DNA from: Mucilaginibacter auburnensis
Lineage (GTDB): Bacteria > Bacteroidota > Bacteroidia > Sphingobacteriales > Sphingobacteriaceae
Direction of reading: 5' to 3'
Length of the DNA: 64,000 bases
NCBI RefSeq assembly: GCF_002797815.1
Contig: NZ_PGFJ01000001.1
Span: 2,108,001 to 2,172,000, forward strand
The translations under genes were made by a program, and so were the position numbers. Shown here one piece after another: positions 14,050 through 21,639 of this stretch. A model generated the notes under the pieces. That model searched no databases. It had not been told where the DNA came from and worked only from the letters and a program-made list of their open reading frames with translations. Position 1 is the stretch's first letter; each line of letters opens with the position of its first letter.

Positions 14050-16814
14050 GATCACTATACCTTATCACAGGTTTTTTACTACTGAGCATTGCATCTTTTG
14101 CGCAGGACAGACTGCTTACTGTTAATTTTCAACAAGCTAATGTAAAACAGGTAGTTACGGCAATTGAGGCGCAAAGCGACTATTACTTTTATTACGATGC
14201 ACTGCAGTTTGACAGCCTGCACGTAACAATGGTTGCTGAACGTAAACCACTAACTGCAATATTAGACGAGGCGTTTAAAAATACGCCTTACAAATATGCA
14301 ATTAACAACCGGCAGGTTTTTTTAACTAAAGGTAGAGCGGTTGATGTAAAACTGGCCGATCAATATTTTAGTTCGGTACAAGCCGGCACGCAGCCTGTTA
14401 ACAATGTTACACCGGTTGTTGCAGCTGCTGTAACCGACGAGGTAAAACCCAAAGCTGTTGAAGCTTTGTCTGAAAATAAAACCTATAATATAGGAATACC
14501 TACCAACACCATAACGCCGGGCAAGGCCACAGTAGCCGGATACGTAAGAGACGCAAAATCTGGAGAACCTGTTGTTGGTGCCAGTATTTACGTACCATCA
14601 ACCCAACAAGGAGTTGCAACTGATGGGTTTGGCTATTATTCAATTAGTTTACCTAAGGGGCCTAATACTTTGCAAATTAAAGGATTGGGTATGAAAGATA
14701 CCCGCAGGCAGTTAATGGTCTTTAGCGATGGTCGCATCAATATTGAAATGCAGGAGCAGGTAACCAGCTTAAAGGAGGTAAAAATATCTGCAGAAAAAGT
14801 GGCTAATGTACGTAGCACAGACATGGGGGTAACCAAACTGGATATAAAAAGCATAAAACAAGTGCCTACTGTATTTGGTGAAACAGATGTTTTGCGTGTT
14901 GTGTTAACATTGCCAGGGGTACAAAGTGTGGGTGAGGCCAGCACAGGTTTCAACGTTAGGGGAGGAGCTGCAGATCAAAACCTTATTTTGTTTAATGACG
15001 CCACCATTTATAATCCGGCACACTTTTTTGGTTTCTTCTCTGCGTTTGATCCGGATCTGGTTAAGGATGTAGAGCTCTATAAAAGCACCATCCCGGAGAA
15101 ATACGGAGGCCGTTTATCATCAGTGCTTGAGGTGAACAACCGTGAGGGAAATCGAAAAAAATATACAGGTTCAGGTTCATTAGGTTTGCTTACCAGCAGG
15201 TTTTACATAGAAGGCCCTATTGACACCAATAAAACCTCATTTATTTTTGGCGGACGTACTACATATGCTGATTGGTTACTAAAAAGCCTTCAACAGCCTT
15301 CGTATAGAAACAGCAGTGCCTCATTTTATGATCTAAACCTCGGTATTAGTCATCAAATTAATGAAAGGAACCAGATTTACCTTTCTGCATATACCAGCAG
15401 CGACGGTTTTAAACTCAATGGCGATACCAGTTATAATTACGGAAATACAAACCTGTCGTTAAAATGGCGCCACACTTTCAATAATAAATTGTATGGTGTT
15501 TTTGGAGGAGGCTATGATTATTATCAGTATGGTATTAAAAGCGATGTGAGTGCTACCAATGCTTACAAATTCAATTTCAACATCAGGCAGTTAAATTTCC
15601 GTACAGATTTTACCTATTACCTAAATCCTAAAAATACAATCAATGTAGGTTTAAACAGCATACTTTATAAACTCAACCCGGGCAGCAATTTGCCATGGGG
15701 CGATAAATCACTTGTTAGACCGGACATTGTGCCGGCAGAACAAGCTTTAGAAAGCGCGCTTTACATTGGCAACAAGATGGACGTAACGCAAAATCTATCC
15801 ATGAGCTTAGGAATGAGGTTTTCTATGTTTAATTATTTGGGGCCGCAAACAGTTAATATTTATGCACCCGGACAGCCTACTACAGAATTTAATGTTATTG
15901 GCAGCAAAACCTACAATAGCGGAAGTGTTATTAAAACTTACGGAGCGCCCGAGATCAGAACTTCAATACGGTATATATTGTCTGAAGATTTTTCAGTTAA
16001 AGCAAGTTTCAACACCCTGCGTCAATACATTCACCTGCTTTCAAATACAACAGCAATATCGCCAACAGATGTATGGAAGCTGAGCGATAATAACATTAAG
16101 CCGCAAATGGGCAGCCAGGTTTCGCTTGGTTTGTATAGAAACTTCAAATCCAATACTATCGAAACATCTGTAGAAGTGTATTATAAAACCCTAAATAATT
16201 ATCTTGATTATCGTAGCGGCGCTAAACTGGTATTAAATCAAAATATTGAAAATGATGTGTTACCGGTAAAAGGCAAGTCTTATGGTGTTGAGTTCTTTCT
16301 GAAAAAATCAACCGGCAAATTGAACGGCTGGTTGAGTTACACTTACTCACGCATTCTGTTGCAACAGAACAATACCAATTTAGGTGAATTAATTAACAGA
16401 GGCGAATGGTATCCAGCTAATTATGATAAGCCCCACTCGGTTAACTTAATTGGTAATTACCGGTTCTCGCATCGTTACAGCATATCCTTTAATGGTGTTT
16501 ACAGTACAGGCAGACCTATTACCCTGCCTATTACCCGTTTTTATTATGCAGGCTCTGAGCGTATCTATTATTCAGACAGAAATCAATACCGAATTCCTGA
16601 TTATTTCCGGTTTGACCTTTCGGCAACATTTGAGCCGAACCACCGTGTGAACCAACGTTTCCATAGCTCTTGGACCTTGGGTGTTTATAACCTTACCGGG
16701 CGACACAATCCATATTCAACGTACTATGTATCTGAGGGCGGCAAGGTTAACGGTTATCAATTGTCAATTTTTGCTGCTGCAATACCATTTGTAAATTATA
16801 ATATCCGTTTTTAA
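14046..16814 (+). CDS. TonB-dependent outer-membrane receptor with STN domain
   Basis: A 922-residue outer-membrane receptor. Residues 1-19 are a signal peptide (ending SIASFAQ). Residues about 22-98 form an STN/secretin domain (LLTVNFQQANVKQVVTAIEA), which in relatives signals to anti-sigma factors. Residues about 165-235 are a carboxypeptidase-regulatory-like domain (AGYVRDAKSGEPVVGASIYV). The plug follows (VLTLPGVQSVGEASTGFNVRG; DLVKDVELYKSTIPEKYGG), then a beta-barrel ending in an aromatic residue (IPFVNYNIRF). Receptors of this layout sit directly upstream of DUF4249 lipoproteins in many Bacteroidota. No ECF sigma or FecR gene is adjacent, although the STN domain would suggest one. The ligand is unknown. 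Confidence 0.9.
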   Translation: MRSLYLITGFLLLSIASFAQDRLLTVNFQQANVKQVVTAIEAQSDYYFYYDALQFDSLHVTMVAERKPLTAILDEAFKNTPYKYAINNRQVFLTKGRAVDVKLADQYFSSVQAGTQPVNNVTPVVAAAVTDEVKPKAVEALSENKTYNIGIPTNTITPGKATVAGYVRDAKSGEPVVGASIYVPSTQQGVATDGFGYYSISLPKGPNTLQIKGLGMKDTRRQLMVFSDGRINIEMQEQVTSLKEVKISAEKVANVRSTDMGVTKLDIKSIKQVPTVFGETDVLRVVLTLPGVQSVGEASTGFNVRGGAADQNLILFNDATIYNPAHFFGFFSAFDPDLVKDVELYKSTIPEKYGGRLSSVLEVNNREGNRKKYTGSGSLGLLTSRFYIEGPIDTNKTSFIFGGRTTYADWLLKSLQQPSYRNSSASFYDLNLGISHQINERNQIYLSAYTSSDGFKLNGDTSYNYGNTNLSLKWRHTFNNKLYGVFGGGYDYYQYGIKSDVSATNAYKFNFNIRQLNFRTDFTYYLNPKNTINVGLNSILYKLNPGSNLPWGDKSLVRPDIVPAEQALESALYIGNKMDVTQNLSMSLGMRFSMFNYLGPQTVNIYAPGQPTTEFNVIGSKTYNSGSVIKTYGAPEIRTSIRYILSEDFSVKASFNTLRQYIHLLSNTTAISPTDVWKLSDNNIKPQMGSQVSLGLYRNFKSNTIETSVEVYYKTLNNYLDYRSGAKLVLNQNIENDVLPVKGKSYGVEFFLKKSTGKLNGWLSYTYSRILLQQNNTNLGELINRGEWYPANYDKPHSVNLIGNYRFSHRYSISFNGVYSTGRPITLPITRFYYAGSERIYYSDRNQYRIPDYFRFDLSATFEPNHRVNQRFHSSWTLGVYNLTGRHNPYSTYYVSEGGKVNGYQLSIFAAAIPFVNYNIRF

Positions 16815-16845
16815 GGTGATTGTATTGAGGCCACATATAAAATCA

Positions 16846-17991
16846 ATGTCAGCGAGTTTCGCACTTGCCTGTACGGTATTGGTATGTGCTTGCAAGGAAA
16901 AGTATACTCCTACACTTAAAGATATTAACCCCAACTATTTGGTTATTGACGGTTTTATAAATACAGGCGGAGACTCGACGATTTTTAAGATTAGCCGCAC
17001 ATTTAAGATTGATAACAAGGCTGTTAGCGCACCTGAGCGGAGTGCAATAGTTACAGTTGAAAGTGATGGCGGTTTGAATGTTATGCTTCCGGAGTTAACA
17101 TCAAAGCCAGGAACATATTCAATACCATCTTTGGGACAAGACCAAACAAAAAAGTACCGATTAAGGGTAAAAACTAAAGAAGGAAAAGAATATCTGTCGG
17201 ATTTTGTGGAAAGTAAGGTATCACAACCGGTGAATATTACCTGTGAAGTAAGGCATGGCAATGTTTTGAATATGTATGCAAATTCATCTGATCCAACCGG
17301 CAAAAGCCGTTATTACAGGTTTAACTACGAGGAAACGTGGGAGTATGTAGCGCCATTTCTATCATCACTTAAAGTGGTTGATCATCAACTCCGCGATAGG
17401 GTTTTCCCTCAGGATGACATATATCATTGCTACCGCTATGTAAAATCAGGAAGAATTGCCTTGGCAAGTACACAATCTTTAACTGAAGATAAACTCGCAG
17501 ACTATACCTTGGAGGTTATACCGGAAGAATCTGAAAAGATACGAATGCAGTATAGCATATATGTGGAGCAATACGTACTTACCAAAGCGGGTTTTGATTT
17601 TTTTGAAGCGCTAAGAAAAAACACTGAGCAGGTAGGCAGTATATTCGATAGCCAACCTTCGCAATTATTTGGCAATATAAGTTGTATAACTGCGCCAAAC
17701 GAAACCGTTATAGGCTTTGTAAGCGCCGGCACAGTAACAAAAAAAAGAATAGTATTATTGGCTAAAGAACTTCCTTTTCCTCCCAAGCCTGTTCTAACCT
17801 ATGGATGCGTTACAAGAAAATTAAAAGGACGGTTGGTAAAAGAGTTAATACTTGACCCCTCGTCGCCTGAATTTCTGCCACTATACGAAGACCATGATGA
17901 TAATGATAGCTTAATTGTAACCGCTGCTCCATGTGCAGATTGCCGATTGCGTGGTGGAATTCTCACCAAACCATCTTATTGGAGGCAGTGA
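16846..17991 (+). CDS. DUF4249 lipoprotein, copy 1 of 4
   Basis: A surface or periplasmic lipoprotein of about 381 residues. A hydrophobic leader ends in a lipobox (TVLVCAC|KEKY). Family landmarks are LVIDGFINTGGDSTIFK, FVESKVSQPV, EETWEYVAPF, VGSIFDSQPSQLFGNI, VIGFVSAGTVTKKR and the terminal CADCRLRGG. DUF4249 proteins are co-encoded with TonB receptors of the preceding type and are presumed ligand-binding partners, as SusD-like proteins are for SusC. The start is uncertain: ATG at 16846 gives a good lipoprotein signal, while an in-frame GTG at 16816 just after the receptor stop would add ten residues. Copy 2 is the closest paralogue. Confidence 0.85.
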   Translation: MSASFALACTVLVCACKEKYTPTLKDINPNYLVIDGFINTGGDSTIFKISRTFKIDNKAVSAPERSAIVTVESDGGLNVMLPELTSKPGTYSIPSLGQDQTKKYRLRVKTKEGKEYLSDFVESKVSQPVNITCEVRHGNVLNMYANSSDPTGKSRYYRFNYEETWEYVAPFLSSLKVVDHQLRDRVFPQDDIYHCYRYVKSGRIALASTQSLTEDKLADYTLEVIPEESEKIRMQYSIYVEQYVLTKAGFDFFEALRKNTEQVGSIFDSQPSQLFGNISCITAPNETVIGFVSAGTVTKKRIVLLAKELPFPPKPVLTYGCVTRKLKGRLVKELILDPSSPEFLPLYEDHDDNDSLIVTAAPCADCRLRGGILTKPSYWRQ

Positions 17992-17992
17992 T

Positions 17993-19156
17993 ATGACAAG
18001 AATGGGAGTTAAAACGAATAATTGGATAACATCTATAACACTAATAGGCATGCTATTGTGTGCCTGTAAAGAAAAGTATGTGCCTGTTTTAAAGGATGTT
18101 AATCCCAACTATCTCGTTATTGACGGTTTTATAAATACAGGAGGCGACTCTACAATTTTCAAAATCAGCCGTACATTTAAAGTTGATAGTAAAGCTATCG
18201 TGTCACCGGAAAGAAATGCAGTTGTTACAGTTGAGAGTGATGGCGGTTTAACTGTTTTGCTTCCGGAACTGCCCTCAAAGCCCGGAACCTATTCGGTGCC
18301 GTCTTTGGTGCAAGATCATACAAAGAAGTACAGGCTGCGGGTAAGAACGAATAATGGCAAAATTTATCTTTCTGATTTTGTTGAAAGTAAGGTTGCTCAA
18401 CCGGTTAGTATCTCTTATGATGTAAGGCATGGTAATCTCAACATGTACGCTAATTCAACTGACCCAGGCGGCAATAGCCGTTATTACAAATTTGCATATG
18501 AAGAAACGTGGGAGTATGTTGCGCCGTTTAATTCTCAGTACAAGGTAGTAAACCGTGCTATAGTGCCGAGGGTTTACCCGCAAGATGATATTTACCATTG
18601 CTATCGCTATGTAAAGTCGGGAAGGATTGCCTTGGCGAGTACGCTATCATTAACGGAGGATAAAGTCGCTGATTTTACCCTGGAAGTTATACCGGAGACG
18701 TCGGAAAAGATACAAAGGCAGTATAGTATTTATGTGGAGCAAACAGTACTCACTAAGGCCGGCTTTGAGTTTTTTGAAACACTAAGAAAAAATACCGAAC
18801 AGGTAGGTAGCATTTTTGATAGTCAACCATCGCAATTGTTTGGTAACATCCACTGCACAACCGCGCCCGACGAAACTGTAATTGGCTTTGTAAGTGCCGG
18901 TACAGTAACAAAAAAACGAACAGTGTTGCTTGCTAAAGAACTCCCTTTCTCTATTAAGGGTGTTAATTTATACGGATGTACTGCAGATATTTTGCAAGGA
19001 CAAGACATAAGGGACTTGATAACTAATCCCTCATCGCCTGAATACTTGCCTTTATACTACGACGAACAGTTTAATTTATACGCGACTCAGCAACCATGTG
19101 CAGACTGTCGTTTGCGCGGTGGAACGCTCACTATGCCCCCTTATTTTATAAAGTAA
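17993..19156 (+). CDS. DUF4249 lipoprotein, copy 2 of 4
   Basis: A 387-residue lipoprotein with lipobox MLLCAC|KEKY. It shares almost every landmark with copy 1, including DGFINTGGDSTIFKISRTFK, EETWEYVAPF, YPQDDIYHCYRYVKSGRIAL and SIFDSQPSQLFGNI. The pair are the most similar two of the four, pointing to a relatively recent duplication. They differ mainly near the C-terminus, before the conserved CADCRLRGG. I chose the ATG at 17993, one base after the stop of copy 1; a longer reading from 17933 would overlap copy 1 and spoil the lipoprotein signal. Export to the outer membrane is inferred. Confidence 0.87.
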   Translation: MTRMGVKTNNWITSITLIGMLLCACKEKYVPVLKDVNPNYLVIDGFINTGGDSTIFKISRTFKVDSKAIVSPERNAVVTVESDGGLTVLLPELPSKPGTYSVPSLVQDHTKKYRLRVRTNNGKIYLSDFVESKVAQPVSISYDVRHGNLNMYANSTDPGGNSRYYKFAYEETWEYVAPFNSQYKVVNRAIVPRVYPQDDIYHCYRYVKSGRIALASTLSLTEDKVADFTLEVIPETSEKIQRQYSIYVEQTVLTKAGFEFFETLRKNTEQVGSIFDSQPSQLFGNIHCTTAPDETVIGFVSAGTVTKKRTVLLAKELPFSIKGVNLYGCTADILQGQDIRDLITNPSSPEYLPLYYDEQFNLYATQQPCADCRLRGGTLTMPPYFIK

Positions 19157-19157
19157 T

Positions 19158-20351
19158 ATGATGGTGTTTAGATTTAAATATTTCAAGCTAATATCATGTG
19201 TGTCACTTGCATGCCTTTTGTTTTATGCGTGCAAAGAGAAATATTTTCCTCAAACTAACGATGTAAACCCTGATTATTTGGTAATTGACGGATTTATCAA
19301 TACCGGAGGTGATTCTACTATAATTAATTTAAGCAGAACTTTCAAATTGGAAAGTAAAGCGATTATGGCCGTTGAAAAAGGAGCTACTGTTATGGTGGAA
19401 AATGATGGTGGAGCAAGTTTCACCTTAACTGAAATTGCAGCAAAACCGGGTAGCTATGCCATACCTGCTATTCCTCAGGATCATACAAAAAAATACAGGT
19501 TGCGCGTGATACTTAAAGGAGGTAAGCAGTATCTATCTGATTTTGTAGAGAGTAAGGTTTCACCTCCTGTTGAACTTACCTATGATTTCAGACACGAACA
19601 ATTAAACATTTATGCCAATACGGAAGATGTATCCGGTAAAAGTAAATATTACAATTACACTTTTACTGAAACATGGGAATATCAATCCAAACTTAAATCG
19701 CTTTGGAAAGTTGTTGGCCGCGAAATCAGACAACGACACTTTCCTGAGGATAATATATTTTACTGTTATCATACATTAACATCCGGTAAAATAGTGCTTA
19801 CATCTACCGATGCACTTATAAATGACAAGGTTGCAGATTTTCAATTAGTTAATATTCCAAAAAATTCAGAAAAAATAGGTCAGCAGTACAGTATATTGGT
19901 GAAACAAAATGTCTTGACGAAGGGTGGTTTTCAGTTTTTATCTAATCTTAAAAAAAATACAGAGAGCGTGGGCAGTATTTTTGATGCTCAGCCATCTTTG
20001 TTGTACGGCAATATCCATAGTGTTTCTAATCCGGCCGAAGTAGTAATAGGTTATGTTAGTGCAGGAACAATAACTCAAAAACGTTTAACCCTATTAGCGA
20101 GAGACTTTCCTTTTCATTATCAGGGTAATGCTGATGATAAATATTGCATTGCAAGTTTAGATACGTTTTGGGTGAATAAAGGAGAAGTGCAAAAATACAT
20201 AATTGATCCGGTGCCGCCGCAATTAATACCTGTTGGCGATTCGAGCTCGCGTGGCAAACCGGTTTGGATATCGGCTACACCTGAGTTTTATTGTGTGGAT
20301 TGCAGGTTACAGGGTGGCACTAATGTAGCACCTCCTTATTGGATACAGTAG
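19158..20351 (+). CDS. DUF4249 lipoprotein, copy 3 of 4
   Basis: A 397-residue member of the same family with lipobox LLFYAC|KEKY. It keeps YLVIDGFINTGGDSTI, DFVESKVSPPVELTYDFRH, TETWEYQSKL, VGSIFDAQPSLLYGNI, VIGYVSAGTITQKR and a C-terminal CVDCRLQGG. It is more divergent than copies 1 and 2 and has a longer loop near residues 315-370 containing an extra cysteine (DDKYCIASLD). It starts one base after copy 2 stops. The conserved framework with variable C-terminal loops fits binding proteins that vary in specificity, but this is inference. Confidence 0.86.
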   Translation: MMVFRFKYFKLISCVSLACLLFYACKEKYFPQTNDVNPDYLVIDGFINTGGDSTIINLSRTFKLESKAIMAVEKGATVMVENDGGASFTLTEIAAKPGSYAIPAIPQDHTKKYRLRVILKGGKQYLSDFVESKVSPPVELTYDFRHEQLNIYANTEDVSGKSKYYNYTFTETWEYQSKLKSLWKVVGREIRQRHFPEDNIFYCYHTLTSGKIVLTSTDALINDKVADFQLVNIPKNSEKIGQQYSILVKQNVLTKGGFQFLSNLKKNTESVGSIFDAQPSLLYGNIHSVSNPAEVVIGYVSAGTITQKRLTLLARDFPFHYQGNADDKYCIASLDTFWVNKGEVQKYIIDPVPPQLIPVGDSSSRGKPVWISATPEFYCVDCRLQGGTNVAPPYWIQ

Positions 20352-20353
20352 AT

Positions 20354-20461
20354 ATGAAGTTAGGGGTATTAAATAGCGCTAAGAATAGCGTAATGTGCTG
20401 TCTCGATGAAGCGCGTCCACAGGTTCGTAAAGCTGGAAAGACAAATTTTTATTTGAGATAA
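20354..20461 (+). CDS. Possible 35-residue small ORF between DUF4249 copies 3 and 4
   Basis: An ATG two bases after the stop of copy 3 opens a 35-codon frame that closes one base before the ATG of copy 4, so it fills the 111-base gap exactly. The product (MKLGVLNSAKNSVMCC...) is basic, has a vicinal cysteine pair and no signal peptide. It could be a real small protein, a translational-coupling leader for copy 4, or the degenerate remnant of a deleted tandem copy. I know of no homologue. Confidence 0.3.
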   Translation: MKLGVLNSAKNSVMCCLDEARPQVRKAGKTNFYLR

Positions 20462-20462
20462 C

Positions 20463-21584
20463 ATGGCAAGGTTTAACCATATTTCTTTTTTTATAATAAT
20501 GCTGACGGGCTTTGCTCTGTCCGGCTGTAAAGAAAGATATGTTCAGCCGGTTAAAGATGTAAATTCCAATTTTTTAGTTGTAGAGGGTTTAATAAATACA
20601 GGCGCTGATTCAACCATATTTAATTTAAGCTACACATTTAAATTAGACGGGAAAGCCATAGTTACGCCCGAAAAGACAGCCACTGTTAGCGTAGAAACAG
20701 AAAACGGACCTGTTTATGCGCTTCCCGAAACGATTAAAGGTGGCAAGTACGGCGCTAATTTGGGATTGGACCCCGCTAAGAAATATAGATTACGAATACG
20801 CACTAAAGACAATAAGGAATACGTCTCTCAATTTGTTGAAAGCAAAGTATCACCGCCCTTCAATCTTAATTACAATTTTGATAATAACGCGTTAAATTTC
20901 ACCCTTGATACTTACGATGCCTCGGGGAAAAGCATTTATTATAAATATGATTATGAAGAAACTTGGGAATACGAAAGTCAGTTGTTTTCGTCGTTTAAAA
21001 TAGAGAATGGTAACATATTACCACGAAATCTATCAACAGAGAATATCCATACATGTTGGCGTGTTTTACCCTCGCCTAATATTTTGCTGACCTCTACAGC
21101 CAATCTTTCTGAAAGCCGGGTTACAGACAGGCCAATTCTATCTATCCCAAGTAAATCACAAAAGCTGCATATTGAATATAGTATTTTAGTAAAACAAAGT
21201 GTATTAACTGCTGAAGCGTTCGCTTTTTGGGAAACACTCAGAAATAACACCGAAAAAGTGGGAAGCATTTTTGACGCGCAGCCATCTCAATTGTTCGGCA
21301 ATATAAAGTCAACGTCTAATGCGGATGAAACCGTTATTGGTTTTGTTAGCGCCGGAACGGTCACGCAAAAACGACTTTTATTTATTGTTTCAGAATTTCC
21401 AAGTCCATGGTTTAATGTTGAAGACAAAACAGAGTGTTTAGAGGCAGTTTCTAAAATAACATTTCTTAGGTCAACAGGAAGGCAATTTATACCCCTGGAT
21501 GCTGGTGGCGGTACAGAAAAATTATCTTGTGCAGATTGCCGGTTATTTGGCGGATCAACTCAAAAACCCTCTTATTGGAAGTAA
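20463..21584 (+). CDS. DUF4249 lipoprotein, copy 4 of 4
   Basis: A 373-residue lipoprotein with lipobox FALSGC|KERY. Conserved points are NFLVVEGLINTGADSTIFN, QFVESKVSPPFNLNYNF, YEETWEYESQ, VGSIFDAQPSQLFGNI, VIGFVSAGTVTQKR and the terminal CADCRLFGGS. It is the most divergent and shortest of the four, with the middle region around residues 180-240 changed strongly. It is separated from copy 3 by a 111-base gap that holds a small ORF, unlike the other junctions, which have one base or less. It probably belongs to the same transcript. Confidence 0.86.
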   Translation: MARFNHISFFIIMLTGFALSGCKERYVQPVKDVNSNFLVVEGLINTGADSTIFNLSYTFKLDGKAIVTPEKTATVSVETENGPVYALPETIKGGKYGANLGLDPAKKYRLRIRTKDNKEYVSQFVESKVSPPFNLNYNFDNNALNFTLDTYDASGKSIYYKYDYEETWEYESQLFSSFKIENGNILPRNLSTENIHTCWRVLPSPNILLTSTANLSESRVTDRPILSIPSKSQKLHIEYSILVKQSVLTAEAFAFWETLRNNTEKVGSIFDAQPSQLFGNIKSTSNADETVIGFVSAGTVTQKRLLFIVSEFPSPWFNVEDKTECLEAVSKITFLRSTGRQFIPLDAGGGTEKLSCADCRLFGGSTQKPSYWK

Positions 21585-21639
21585 TAACAAACTATAACGA
21601 AATAATTTGACCACTATCACAAAAACTATAAAGTTGAAA

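Noticed and set aside
17933..17992. N-terminal extension of DUF4249 copy 2
   Set aside because: It overlaps copy 1 and would put 20 residues before the lipoprotein signal; ATG 17993 fits better.
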